Below are positions 11,271-20,901 of a stretch of 64,000 nucleotides of DNA, one piece after another. The number at the start of each line of letters is the position of its first letter. The stretch's first letter is position 1. A program made the position numbers and the translations under genes. The DNA comes from Dallia pectoralis (lineage: Eukaryota; Chordata; Actinopteri; Esociformes; Umbridae): assembly GCA_029465975.1 (NCBI GenBank), contig CM055745.1, positions 14,958,812-15,022,811 on the forward strand, in the 5' to 3' direction. The notes beneath the pieces were generated by a model. The model was not told the origin of the DNA and searched no databases. It saw nothing but the letters and a program-made list of their open reading frames with translations.

Positions 11271-12309
11271 TCAACTTCTACCACGAACTGTAGAGACGGG
11301 TCTGGTTGGGAGAGGACGGGTGCCGATGTAAAAACGCTCCCTGAGCTCCTGGAAGGCCGACTCAGCCCCAGGAGACCACCGGAACGCTCTGAGACTGGAA
11401 GTCAGGTCTGTTAGAGGGGCTGCAATCCGGCTGTAATTACGGATGAACCGTCTATAGAAGTTCGCAAACCCCAGAAACCTTTGCAGCTCCTTGCGGGAGT
11501 TGGCTCTGGGCCACTCCTGGACGGCCTGCACCTTCTTGGGATCCATCTTCACCTCTCCCTGGGCGATGATATAGCCTAGAAAGCTTGTGCACCTGGTGTT
11601 AAATTCACACTTCTCTGCTTTCACAAAGAGCCGGTTCTCCAGCAGCCGCTGTAGAACCTGGCGGACGTGCCTCTGATGTTCCTCCTGATTCTGTGAAAAC
11701 ACTAGGATGTCATCCAGGTAGACAAAAACAAAGCGACCCAGCATGTCACGTAACACGTCATTCACCAGGCACTGGAAGACAGCCGGAGCATTTGTTAACC
11801 CAAATGGCATTACCATGTACTCGAAGTGACCCAGTGGAGTGTTGAATCCAGTGAGCCATTCATCCCCCTCACGGATGCGGACCAGGTGGTAGGCGTTGCG
11901 TAGATCGAGCTTGGTAAACACCGTAGCGCCCTGTAAGGAATCAAAAGCAGTGTTCATCAGAGGTAAAGGGTATTTGTTCTTGACCGAGATGTTGTTCAAC
12001 CCCGATAGTCTATGCACGGCCTGAGTGTGCCATCCTTCTTCTTTACAAAAAGAACCCTGCGCCCAGCGGAGAAGACGAGGGACGGATGATTCCAGCAGCC
12101 AATGAATCCTTGATGTAGTTCTCCATGGCCTCCCGCTCTGGCCTGGAGATGTTGTAGAGTCTGCCCTTGGGTAGGGCGACCCCAGGCAGCAGTTCTATGG
12201 GACAGTCATATGGTCGATGAGGAGGTAGAGATAACGCCCGCTGTTTACTGAACACCTCACCCAGGTCGTGATAGGCGGGAGGTACAAGAGTGAGGTCAGG
12301 AACAGGCAC
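11271..12309 (-). CDS. Gypsy body 1: reverse transcriptase
   Basis: Two adjoining frames. 12309-12043 carries the linker before RT (ALPKGRLYNISRPEREAMEN). 12017-11271 carries the palm: YPLPLMNTAFDSLQ, FTKLDLRNAYHLVRI (first catalytic Asp), MPFGLTNAPAVFQ and VYLDDILVFSQN (YLDD at about 11705-11720), followed by the thumb region FLGFANFYRRFIRNYS. A 1-nt indel at about 12045 separates them from the FVKKKDG motif expected at the RT start. Confidence 0.9.
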
Positions 12310-12425
12310 CGAACTCTCCTGCTGAACACCCTGGGGACGAGCAGACTGAAGACAATTAGCCAGACAGAAATCACTCCAACTTAAAACACGGTTAGTGGAC
12401 CAGTCGACCGTCGGATTGTGCTTTG

Positions 12426-12814
12426 CTAACCAGGGTAACCCAGAACCACGGGTACTCTAGGAGACTTAAAAACAAGGAAACTGATCTGCTCTAAGTGGTT
12501 ACCCGAAATTTGGAGCTGGACCGGCTCCGTCTTGTCCGAGATTCTGGCCAATAATCGGCCATCTAGGGAGTTAGCTTCAATAACCTCCTGAAGAGGAACT
12601 CTACGGAGTCCTAAAAGGTTTACCAGCTTGTGGTCCATAAAATTGTCATCAGCCCCGAGTCAATGAGTGCCTCCACCTCCATCACTGTAGTGCCCCTTCT
12701 AACAGAAATCCTAAGCGGCGTCCGAGATATGTGGGAGGAGGGACCTAGACACTCGCTCGCTAGAATCCTCCTTACTTCTAGTGAGCGGAACCGTTTCCCC
12801 CCTTCCATGGGCAA
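12426..12814 (-). CDS. Gypsy body 1: aspartic protease region
   Basis: The active-site motif ALIDSG lies near 12660. A missing C relative to body 2 at about 12655 shifts the frame directly after the catalytic Asp-Ser-Gly. The second half (12638-12426) includes VPVVLGYPG, where a further missing G removes the downstream WLAKHNP motif. It is therefore inactive as read here. Confidence 0.8.
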
Positions 12815-13715
12815 GACGATAGAAAATGGCCCGATTTCCCACAGTACAGACAGCTGTTGGACGTGCGTCTGCGCCGAAGCTCCGCCTCCGAGATCTGGTA
12901 ACGGCCCAATTGCATGGGTTCGGGGTCAGTAATTCCCTCTGGGTTGTTGACTCTGGGACACGGGGCTCTCCCTGGTGCTGAAGCCTGTTCACGTCTCCGC
13001 TCTCTACTACGGTTATTAATCCGTGTGGTTAGCCGGATCAACTCCTCCAAGCCCTGTGCCTCCGGATAGGAGAGTAGCGTGTCCTTAATGTCCTCATTTA
13101 ATCCATTGTAAAAGACGCCCTGTAGCGCCTCCTCGTCCCAGCCACTCTCCGCAGCCAGAACACGGAACTCGATGCCATACTGTGCTACACTACGTGAACC
13201 TTGGCGTATTGACAATAGTCGCTTTGAAGCGTCCTTACCCCGAACGGGGTGATCGAAAATCTTCCGCATCTCTGCGGTGAACAACTCACATGACTGGGTG
13301 ATTGCGCCCTGCTTCTCCCATACGGCCGACGCCCACTCCAACGCCTCACCGCGTAGTAGCCCGAGTATAAAAGAAATCCTGGCTCTCTCGCTCGGGTAAG
13401 AACGGGGCTGTTGTTCAAACACCAGTCCCACCTGCATCAGAAACGAACGGCACCTGCCACTGTGTCCGTCGTATCTGTCTGGCATGGGGACCTGGGGCTC
13501 GCGGTCGGGAATCGACATGACCACCGAAACTGGTTCAGCCGGGCTGGGTGCCGGAGGCTGGGGTGGTGTGTTGAGATGCGCCTGAATAGCGGCAACGCTG
13601 TCCGACAGGGATCTCAGGTTGTCCACTATTCCTTGAAGCGAGGACTGGTGCTGTCCTAACATGGCTCCTGGGATGATATCGCCTGGCGTACCGCGTCCAA
13701 GTTCGCTGGGTCCAT
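12778..13715 (-). CDS. Gypsy body 1: Gag with zinc knuckle
   Basis: ATG at 13715 directly follows the LTR and 18 bp of leader. The first codons (MDPANLDAVRQ) shift frame near 13672 because one T is missing relative to body 2. The rest is open: the capsid-like core (PDRYDGHSGRCRSFLMQVGL, EALEWASAVW) and a CCHC zinc knuckle, CLYCGKSGHFLSSC (C-x2-C-x4-H-x4-C), ending at a stop at 12778. The pol frame begins inside this end, so gag and pol overlap in different frames, as expected if pol is reached by ribosomal frameshifting. Confidence 0.87.
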
Positions 13716-13733
13716 GGTATGGTCGGATTGTTC

Positions 13734-14285
13734 TGTCAGGGTTGTGATGAGGAAGAACCCAAATGCAGAACGATGACACGGCAGTCAGATGGCAAGTGAA
13801 CAAATGGATGTTTTATTTGGAAAACAACTGATGGTGATGAGCAGACAGGAGCGGGGGTGAGGAGTGCCGGTGATGAAGGTGAATCCCAGGTGACGATATC
13901 CCAGAACGTGCAGGGTGTCCAGTGATTCTCCGAGTGCAGGAACAGAACAGGAACAAACTGTAACGGAGGAGGCGAGACAAGAGGTAAGTACGGGACACGG
14001 ACTAACACGACACAAAACAACAAACAGCTCTCGATAAGACTAGAATTCTTCTGACTGAGACTTTATATGACCGAGGTCGACATACGTGACTCTAGGTAAC
14101 AATCCGACGTCGGCTGGTTGTCAGGCTCTCCCTCTTATACCCTGGTGATTGAAGACTTGGTGCAGGTGTGTGATTACGGGAATGGTGACAGGTGCGTGCA
14201 GATGCCAACCAGATCTCCAGATCCACCAGAGGGGAGACCTTTAGAAGTCCTGGATCAGGCTGGGTCCAGAGCGGGGAACTCTGAC
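13734..14285 (-). repeat. Gypsy LTR 2 (shared middle LTR, rearranged end)
   Basis: Starts TGTCAGGG as in LTR 1 and LTR 3 and matches them up to about 14210. The last 75 bp are scrambled: AGAAGTCCTGGATCAGGCTG, found internally in body 1 at about 9512, is inserted before GGGTCCAGAGCGG. After CTCTGAC the sequence continues CCTCCCAGTA, another internal piece (about 9586), and then CCACAGTGGGGTTGATG (9788 in body 1). About 330 bp of body 2, including the chromodomain, are missing at this join. Confidence 0.88.
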
Positions 14286-15253
14286 CCTCCCAGTACCACA
14301 GTGGGGTTGATGACACGTTGGATTGGGAAGGGACCGATGAACTTGGGTGACAGTTTCCTGGACTCGGTGCGGAGGGGGAGGTCCCTGGTTGACAGCCATA
14401 CCTTGTCTCCCACTGAGTAGGATGGTGCTGGAGTGCGTCGGCGGTTAGCCTGTTGCTGGTACTGATTTGAGGCTCTCAGCAGAGATATCCGGGCGCGATG
14501 CCATGTCCGGTGGCATCGGCGAAACTGCTGCTGTATCGATGGTACGGCCAGGTCCTTCTCCTGTGATGGGAATAGTGGAGGCTGATAGCCGTAAACACAC
14601 TGGAAGGGGGACATACCGGTCGCTGTAGTGGGGAGCGTATTGTGCGCGTACTCCACCCATGGGATCTGCTCAGACCAGGTCGTGGGGTTAGAGGAAGCCA
14701 GGCATCGTAGGGTCGACTCCATCTTTTGGTTGGCCCTCTCAGCCTGACCGTTAGTCTGAGGATGGAACCCGGAAGAGAGGCTGGCCGTAGCTCCAACGGC
14801 GGTGCAGAAAGCCCTCCACAAGGCTGAGGCAAACTGAGGACCACGGTCAGAGACAATGTCAACAGGAAGACCATGAATGCGGAATATCTCCCTTACCATA
14901 ATTTCCGCTGTCTCCTTGGCCGACGGGAGCTTGGGCAACGGCAGGAAATGAGCAAACTTGCTGAACCGGTCCACTACCGTTAGTACCACCGTGTTACCTC
15001 CAGACACGGGAAGTCCGGTGACGAAATCCATGGCCAGATGGGACCAGGGACGATGAGGGATTGGCAATGGCCTCAATAGTCCCACGCTGGGCCGGTTTGA
15101 GCCCTTGTTTTGCGCACACACTGGACAGGCCGCCACGTATGCCCGGGTGTCCTCACCCATGGCCGGCCACCAGAATCGACGGCGCAGAAAGGACATGGTA
15201 CGTGCCACTCCAGGATGACAGGTCAGTTTAGACGAGTGGCCCCACTCCAGCAC
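14255..15253 (-). CDS. Gypsy body 2: integrase, truncated C-terminus
   Basis: 332-codon frame with an uninterrupted integrase core: HHCC module (LTCHPG ... CPVCAQ), Asp in MDFVTGLP, Asp in SDRGPQFAS and Glu in NGQAERANQ, and then the stretch MSPFQCVYGYQPPL that is broken in body 1. After INPTVV it runs into rearranged LTR-derived sequence and stops, so the chromodomain is replaced by a few unrelated residues. Confidence 0.88.
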   Translation of the reverse strand: MLEWGHSSKLTCHPGVARTMSFLRRRFWWPAMGEDTRAYVAACPVCAQNKGSNRPSVGLLRPLPIPHRPWSHLAMDFVTGLPVSGGNTVVLTVVDRFSKFAHFLPLPKLPSAKETAEIMVREIFRIHGLPVDIVSDRGPQFASALWRAFCTAVGATASLSSGFHPQTNGQAERANQKMESTLRCLASSNPTTWSEQIPWVEYAHNTLPTTATGMSPFQCVYGYQPPLFPSQEKDLAVPSIQQQFRRCHRTWHRARISLLRASNQYQQQANRRRTPAPSYSVGDKVWLSTRDLPLRTESRKLSPKFIGPFPIQRVINPTVVLGGSEFPALDPA

Positions 15254-15376
15254 TGCCGGTCGCGTCCCCTCGGGAACAAACAGCCTACCCGGAGGGCCAT
15301 TACCTGGGCCCGGGTCCCCCTAAGGGCTGCCCGAACCTCCCTTCGATCCCCCACTGGAGGGCTCCCACAACCCGTC

Positions 15377-15752
15377 TCAGTGGCAGGATGGTCTCTGGCG
15401 TCTTCCTCGTCTCCTCCTTCGAGAAGACCCTGGACAAGGCATCAGGCTTCCCATTCTGGGATCCGGGTCTGTAAGACAGGACAAAATCAAAGCGTCCAAA
15501 AACAGAGCCCACCTGGCCTGTCGGGAATTTAACCGTTTGGCTGTCCGGATGTATTCGAGGTTCTTATGGTCTGTCCACACCACAAACGGTTGTTCCCCCC
15601 TCCAACCAGTGCCTCCACTCCTCCAGGGCCAGCTTCACCGCAAGCAACTCCCTATTGCCAATGTCATAGTTACTCTCCGCCGGGGAGAGTCGGTGAGACA
15701 GGAACGCACAGGGATGAAGCTTGTTGTCCTCCTTGGTTCTCTGGGAGAGCAC
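15377..15752 (-). CDS. Gypsy body 2: RNase H
   Basis: Same motifs as body 1 (HRLSPAESNYDIGNREL, VWTDHKNLEYI) but split into two frames (15752-15564 and 15583-15377) by loss of bases at about 15595 (GTTCCCCCCTCC versus GTTCCGCCCCCTCC in body 1). Confidence 0.82.
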
Positions 15753-16711
15753 CGCCCGGCTCCGACCTCCGACGCGTCAACTTCTACCACGAACTGTAGA
15801 GACGGGTCTGGTTGGGAGAGGACGGGTGCCGATGTAAAACGCTCCCTGAGCTCCTGGAAGGCCGACTCAGCCCCAGGAGACCACCGGAACGCTCTGAGAC
15901 TGGAAGTCAGGTCTGTTAGAGGGGCTGCAATCCGGCTGTAATTACGGATGAACCGTCTATAGAAGTTCGCAAACCCCAGAAACCTTTGCAGCTCCTTGCG
16001 GGAGTTGGGTCTGGGCCACTCCTGGACGGCCTGCACCTTCTTGGGATCCATCTTCACCTCTCCCTGGGCGATGATATAGCCTAGAAAGCTTGTGCACCTG
16101 GTGTTAAATTCACACTTCTCTGCTTTCACAAAGAGCCGGTTCTCCAGCAGCCGCTGTAGAACCTGGCGGACGTGCCTCTGATGTTCCTCCTGATTCTGTG
16201 AAAACACTAGGATGTCATCCAGGTAGACAAAAACAAAGCGACCCAGCATGTCACGTAACACGTCATTCACCAGGCACTGGAAGACAGCCGGAGCATTTGT
16301 TAACCCAAATGGCATTACCATGTACTCGAAGTGACCCAGTGGAGTGTTGAATCCAGTGAGCCATTCATCCCCCTCACGGATGCGGACCAGGTGGTAGGCG
16401 TTGCGTAGATCGAGCTTGGTAAACACCGTAGCGCCCTGTAAGGAATCAAAAGCAGTGTTCATCAGAGGTAAAGGGTATTTGTTCTTGACCGAGATGTTGT
16501 TCAACCCCGATAGTCTATGCACGGCCTGAGTGTGCCATCCTTCTTCTTTACAAAAAAGAACCCTGCGCCCAGCGGAGAAGACGTGGGACGGATGATTCCA
16601 GCAGCCAATGAATCCTTGATGTAGTTCTCCATGGCCTCCCGCTCTGGCCTGGAGATGTTGTAGAGTCTGCCCTTGGGTAGGGCGACCCCAGGCAGCAGTT
16701 CTATGGGACAT
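15635..16711 (-). CDS. Gypsy body 2: reverse transcriptase
   Basis: Open frame covering the whole palm and thumb: FTKLDLRNAYHLVRI, MPFGLTNAPAVFQ, VYLDDILVFSQN and FLGFANFYRRF. It continues through FQELRERFTSAPVLSQPDPS into VEVDASEVGAG, the start of RNase H. The upstream join to the protease frame is broken by one extra A in an A-run at about 16556. This RT is better preserved than the one in body 1. Confidence 0.9.
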   Translation of the reverse strand: MSHRTAAWGRPTQGQTLQHLQARAGGHGELHQGFIGCWNHPSHVFSAGRRVLFCKEEGWHTQAVHRLSGLNNISVKNKYPLPLMNTAFDSLQGATVFTKLDLRNAYHLVRIREGDEWLTGFNTPLGHFEYMVMPFGLTNAPAVFQCLVNDVLRDMLGRFVFVYLDDILVFSQNQEEHQRHVRQVLQRLLENRLFVKAEKCEFNTRCTSFLGYIIAQGEVKMDPKKVQAVQEWPRPNSRKELQRFLGFANFYRRFIRNYSRIAAPLTDLTSSLRAFRWSPGAESAFQELRERFTSAPVLSQPDPSLQFVVEVDASEVGAGRCSPREPRRTTSFIPVRSCLTDSPRRRVTMTLAIGSCLR

Positions 16712-17724
16712 TCATATGGTCGATGAGGAGGTAGAGATAACGCCCGCTGTTTACTGAACACCTCACCCAGGTCGTGATAGGCGGGAGGTACAAGAGTGAG
16801 GTCAGGAACAGGCACCGAACTCTCCTGCTGAACACCCTGGGGACGAGCAGACTGAAGACAATTAGCCAGACAGAAATCACTCCAACTTAAAACACGGTTA
16901 GTGGACCAGTCGACCGTCGGATTGTGCTTTGCTAACCAGGGGTAACCCAGAACCACGGGTACTCTAGGAGACTTAAAAACAAGGAAACTGATCTGCTCTA
17001 AGTGGTTACCCGAAATTTGGAGCTGGACCGGCTCCGTCTTGTCCGAGATTCTGGCCAATAATCGGCCATCTAGGGAGTTAGCTTCAATAACCTCCTGAAG
17101 AGGAACTCTACGGAGTCCTAAAAGGTTTACCAGCTTGTGGTCCATAAAATTGTCATCAGCCCCCGAGTCAATGAGTGCCTCCACCTCCATCACTGTAGTG
17201 CCCCTTCTAACAGAAATCCTAAGCGGCGTCCGAGATATGTGGGAGGAGGGACCTAGAGACTCGCTCGCTAGAATCCTCCTTACTTCTAGTGAGCGGAACC
17301 GTTTCCCCCCTTCAATGGGCAAGACGATAGAAAATGGCCCGATTTCCCACAGTACAGACAGCTGTTGGACGTGCGTCTGCGCCCGAAGCTCCGCCTCCGA
17401 GATCTGGTAACGGCCCAATTGCATGGGTTCGGGGTCAGTGATTCCCTCTGGGTTGTTGACTCTGGGACAAGGGGCTCTCCCTGGTGCTGAAGCCTGTTCA
17501 CGTCTCCGCTCTCTACTACGGTTATTAATCCGTGTGGTTAGCCGGATCAACTCCTCCAAGCCCTGTGCCTCCGGATAGGAGAGTAGCGTGTCCTTAATGT
17601 CCTCATTTAATCCATTGTAAAAGACGCCCTGTAGCGCCTCCTCGTCCCAGCCACTCTCCGCAGCCAGAACACGGAACTCGATGCCATACTCTGCTACACT
17701 ACGTGAACCTTGGCGTATCGACAA
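16501..17724 (-). CDS. Gypsy body 2: Gag C-terminus fused to protease and RT start
   Basis: 407-codon frame. It begins in Gag (SIRQGSRSVAEYGIEFRVLA). At ISEAELR an extra C (about 17383) moves translation into the pol frame, so the CCHC knuckle is out of frame while protease is read correctly. The active site is LIDSGADDNFM, followed by VPVVLGYPWLAKHNPTVDW. It ends with FFFVKKKDGTLRPCIDYRG, the RT entry motif. The fusion is probably an indel artefact or mutation rather than the ancestral layout. Confidence 0.87.
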   Translation of the reverse strand: MSIRQGSRSVAEYGIEFRVLAAESGWDEEALQGVFYNGLNEDIKDTLLSYPEAQGLEELIRLTTRINNRSRERRREQASAPGRAPCPRVNNPEGITDPEPMQLGRYQISEAELRAQTHVQQLSVLWEIGPFSIVLPIEGGKRFRSLEVRRILASESLGPSSHISRTPLRISVRRGTTVMEVEALIDSGADDNFMDHKLVNLLGLRRVPLQEVIEANSLDGRLLARISDKTEPVQLQISGNHLEQISFLVFKSPRVPVVLGYPWLAKHNPTVDWSTNRVLSWSDFCLANCLQSARPQGVQQESSVPVPDLTLVPPAYHDLGEVFSKQRALSLPPHRPYECPIELLPGVALPKGRLYNISRPEREAMENYIKDSLAAGIIRPTSSPLGAGFFFVKKKDGTLRPCIDYRG

Positions 17725-18207
17725 TAGTCGCTTTGAAGCGTCCTTACCCCGAACGGGTGATCGAAAATCTTCCGCATCTCTGCGGTGAACAACTCACATG
17801 ACTGGGTGATTGCGCCCTGCTTCTCCCATACGGCCGACGCCCACTCCAACGCCTCACCGCGTAGTAGCCCGAGTATAAAAGAAATCCTGGCTCTCTCGCT
17901 CGGGTAAGAACGGGCTGTTGTTCAAACACCAGTCCCACCTGCACCTGCCACTGTGTCCGTCGTATCTGTCTGGCATGGGGACCTGGGGCTCGCGGTCGGG
18001 AATCGACATGACCACCGAAACTGGTTCAGCCGGGCTGGGTGCCGGAGGCTGGGGTGGTGTGTTGAGATGCGCCTGAATAGCGGCAACGCTGTCCGACAGG
18101 GATCTCAGGTTGTCCACTATTCCTTGAAGCGAGGACTGGTGCTGGCCTAACATGGCTCCTTGGGATGATATCGCCTGGCGTACCGCGTCCAAGTTCGCTG
18201 GGTCCAT
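17286..18207 (-). CDS. Gypsy body 2: Gag
   Basis: ATG at 18207 (MDPANLDAVRQAISSQGAML) is intact through the N-terminus, unlike body 1. A 16-bp deletion near 17948 and two single-base losses (about 17910 and 17755) split the capsid region into three frames. The CCHC zinc knuckle CLYCGKSGHFLSSC is present in the frame ending at 17286. It would package the element RNA if intact. Confidence 0.85.
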
Positions 18208-18225
18208 GGTATGGTCGGATTGTTC

Positions 18226-18758
18226 TGTCAGGGTTGTGATGAGGAAGAACCCAAATGCAGAACGATGACACGGCAGTCAGATGGCAAGTGAACAAATGGA
18301 TGTTTTATTTGGAAAACAACTGATGGTGATGAGCAGACAGGAGCGGGGGTGAGGAGTGCCGGTGATGAAGGTGAATCCCAGGTGACGATATCCCAGAACG
18401 TGCAGGGTGTCCAGTGATTCTCCGAGTGCAGGAACAGAACAGGAACAAACTGTAACGGAGGAGGCGAGACAAGAGGTAAGTACGGGACACGGACTAACAC
18501 GACACAAAACAACAAACAGCTCTCGATAAGACTAGAATTCTTCTGACTGAGACTTTATATGACCGAGGTCGACATACGTGACTCTAGGTAACAATCCGAC
18601 GTCGGCTGGTTGTCAGGCTCTCCCTCTTATACCCTGGTGATTGAAGACTTGGTGCAGGTGTGTGATTACGGGAATGGTGACAGGTGCGTGCAGATGCCAA
18701 CCTCTCCAGATCCACCAGAGGGAGACCTTACCCGGGTCCAGAGCGGGGAACTCTGACA
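18226..18758 (-). repeat. Gypsy LTR 3 (5' LTR in sense)
   Basis: 533 bp, TGTCAGGG to CTCTGACA, followed by TSD GTGCG (18759-18763). It drives the minus-strand transcript of the dimer. The TATA (complement of CTTTATA near 18553) and AATAAA positions match LTR 1. It is almost identical to LTR 1. Confidence 0.93.
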
Positions 18759-19754
18759 GTGCGGGATTCTAGTGTAGTTAAAAAAGACTCAATGTTGTTT
18801 TTACTTGAAGGAAGACCTTTACAAATTAAAGTGTAATAGCAAAAATAATAAAATAAAAGGAATAGATGACTTTATAGCAGATCATCCAATAAAACATTTT
18901 AAACATTACAACCACTAAATGTGGCACGAACTGTGGATTCAGTAGCATCCTTTTCTTAAACAGAAAAGACAGACTTACTATAAAACATGAAATCTAAATT
19001 GGGTGAGGGACCTTCAAGTAGGCTATTTAAAGACCATGTAAGGGGGGAATTCCCCCCCAGTTTAAAAAACGAAATTAAGGCCCTGGTAATACAAGTATAC
19101 AAGTAATATTACCTCAATATGCTTGCGGAGGTTTGATGTGGAGTTTTTATAAGCTGCCAGTTCAGTCGACTTGGGCAAACACAGTTTACACTGCATGATA
19201 AAGCTGTCGCCTTTATTGCACTTGAAGTCAAAGTGGTCGGTTAAATATGTATGGAATTACTTTTGGGTCACAAGAAATTGCAATTTTGCATTTTATGAAT
19301 TGCAAAAAATAAGTGTGTCAAAAAAAAAAATCTGAAATTGCAAACAATTTTTTTCAATTATTTTTTTTTTACTCAGTAACGGATATGATTTAAAATGTAG
19401 CGAAGTACAATACTTCAAACAAAAAATACTTAATTAAAAGTAAAATTACAGATTTAAATAAATACTTTAAAAAGTAGAAGTACAAAAAACTACTCAATTA
19501 CAGTAACGCGAGTAAATGTAATTCGTTACTTTCCACCTCTGGTGTTGTCTCGGATATGTATTTATTTATACATCTGCAATTATAACATTCCTGCTAAACA
19601 GGAATGTATACTAGATTTTGTCTCTGTCAGGTTTTGCTATTTTGTCCTTATTTTGTCACTGTCATGCTCCATCCTACCCCCATTGCCACTCACTCTACTG
19701 GTGTCCCCAATATGTTTTTGTTTCCTTGTGTTGTCCCAACCTCTTCCTACACCA

Positions 19755-19939
19755 CCCAGCCTTCTGCACCAGCTACTACCCGTGCCAACCAGAGGAGAGT
19801 GGAGGCAAACAAATGCTGGAAGTGTGGCCAGCACAGAAATGCACAGACTGGCCACAGCCAGTACAGGGGGACTGTATTCTGCCCCTCGACTGAGACTCTC
19901 ACTAAAGAGCAGTGGCTGGAGAAGCAGAAGAAAATGTAA
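19755..19939 (+). pseudogene. DUF6729-like gene, last exon
   Basis: Open frame reading PSAPATTRANQRRVEANKCW, then CGQHRNAQTGHSQYRGTVFC and PSTETLTKEQWLEKQKKM, with stop at 19937-19939. A CxxCG knuckle followed by GHSQYRG and a Trp-Leu-Glu tail is, as I recall it, the conserved C-terminus of the same fish family whose earlier exons lie at 6.1-8.15 kb. It is the best preserved exon. No exon for the large central region was found, so the gene is broken despite this intact end. Confidence 0.6.
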
Positions 19940-20064
19940 CTTGGCTCCTTTGTATATAGCTTTTATTGTTTAAATATGTATATTGTTTTGATAAGTTATT
20001 GTTCTTGTTGTTCATTGTTCATTATTGCACTTTTTTAATTAAAATGTTTCCATTTATCAATGGC

Positions 20065-20226
20065 TTTCAAATTTCACTTTATTGGCTATTTATCTCCCTC
20101 CAACTACCTTAAAGTCTTATATTTTGATAATACAGCACTTTTGAAGACTCAAGTGGTTGTTTATATAATGTTTAATCGCCATGACTGAGTTAACAGACAA
20201 GGAATTTACATCAGAAGGAAGGTGCG
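20065..20226. repeat. Dispersed repeat, left part (split by Gypsy 2)
   Basis: Contains CTTTCAAATTTCACTTTATT and TTTTGATAATACAGCAC, found again at 22288-22395, and GGAATTTACAT...GGAAGGTGC, found again at about 52729. It continues after the LTR element at 22035. The class is unknown to me. Confidence 0.65.
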
Positions 20227-20282
20227 TTTCACGAGTGCTGAGTTAGGGTAGTGCACTTTAGGGATTTGGTGGCACTACTTCC

Positions 20283-20730
20283 GGCCACAGCGTGAGTGCC
20301 AGGACCAGCCTCTCCCACTCCAGCGTGAGTGCCCTGAGCGGCCCCTCCCACCTCGGCGTGAGTGCCCTGAGCGGCCCCTCCCACCTCGGCGTGAGTGCCA
20401 GGACCAGCCCCTCCCACTCCAGCGTGAGTGCCCTGAGTGGCTCCTCCCTCCTCCACCGGAGTTTCAGGATTGGCCCCTCCCCCCTCTGCCAGAGCTCCCA
20501 GAGCGCCATCGCCTGCCAGAGCTCCCAGAGCGTCACCGGCTGCCAGAGCGTCACCGCCTACCAGAGCTCCCAGAGCGTCACCGCCTATGATGGCGGAGAC
20601 GACGCCGCCTAAAATGGCGGAGACGACGCCGCCTAAAATGGCGGAGACGCCACCGCCTAAAATAGCGTAGACGCCGCCCAAGATGGCGGAGACGACGCCA
20701 ACCAAGATGGACGCGACGCAGAGGCCCAAT
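20283..20730 (+). repeat. G/C-rich minisatellite inside Gypsy 2
   Basis: First part: units around GCGTGAGTGCC plus CCCTCCCAC, about 35-36 bp (20290-20450). Second part: CCAGAGCTCCCAGAGCG/TCACCGCC units (20490-20590). Third part: GCCTAAAATGGCGGAGACG units (20585-20710). Frames stay open on both strands because of the repeats; no protein is claimed. Confidence 0.75.
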
Positions 20731-20901
20731 AAGGGGTGGACATGAACTTTAGTTGGCCTCCGGCTAAACCGCTACCCCGCACTTTCCCACCCTTTTTTCT
20801 TTCCCCCCCGGATTGACTTTGGGTCCCTTTTTACTGTTGCTCCCTGGTTTTCTTTTTTGGTGGTTGGGCTATCTGGGAGCTAGCCGTTAAGTGGGGGGTA
20901 C

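Larger units (their letters stand above)
8919..18758 (-). mobile_element. Tandem sushi-type Ty3/Gypsy: LTR-body-LTR-body-LTR
   Basis: Three LTRs (8919-9451, 13734-14285, 18226-18758) enclose two nearly identical bodies, all read on the minus strand. One 5-bp target duplication, GTGCG, flanks the whole unit (8914-8918 and 18759-18763), so this is one insertion that became a tandem dimer. Each body encodes Gag, protease, RT, RNase H and integrase; body 1 also has a C-terminal chromodomain. This is the domain order of chromovirus/sushi elements. The sequence after the 5' LTR (GAACAATCCGACCATACC in sense) does not begin with the TGG of a normal tRNA primer site, consistent with self-priming known for this group. 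Many 1-nt indels break the frames in both bodies. Confidence 0.93.
8757..19541. mobile_element. Non-autonomous hAT element containing a nested Gypsy insertion
   Basis: Left end CAGAGGTGGAAAGAGTAAC at 8757 and right end GTTACTTTCCACCTCTG ending at 19541 are inverted repeats. Both are flanked by the identical 8-bp target duplication GTGTTGTC (8749-8756 and 19542-19549), the hallmark of hAT transposition. Without the Gypsy insertion the element is about 940 bp (8757-8918 plus 18764-19541) and has no transposase. Both halves are rich in ACTCAAGTAAAAGTA-like subterminal motifs. A perfect GGGGGGAATTCCCCCC palindrome lies at 19042-19057. It landed between the DUF6729-like exons at 8.15 and 19.76 kb. 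Confidence 0.92.

Noticed and set aside
20229..20729. Gly/Ala-rich minus-strand protein
   Set aside because: Low-complexity translation of the G/C-rich repeats inside the deleted Gypsy element.
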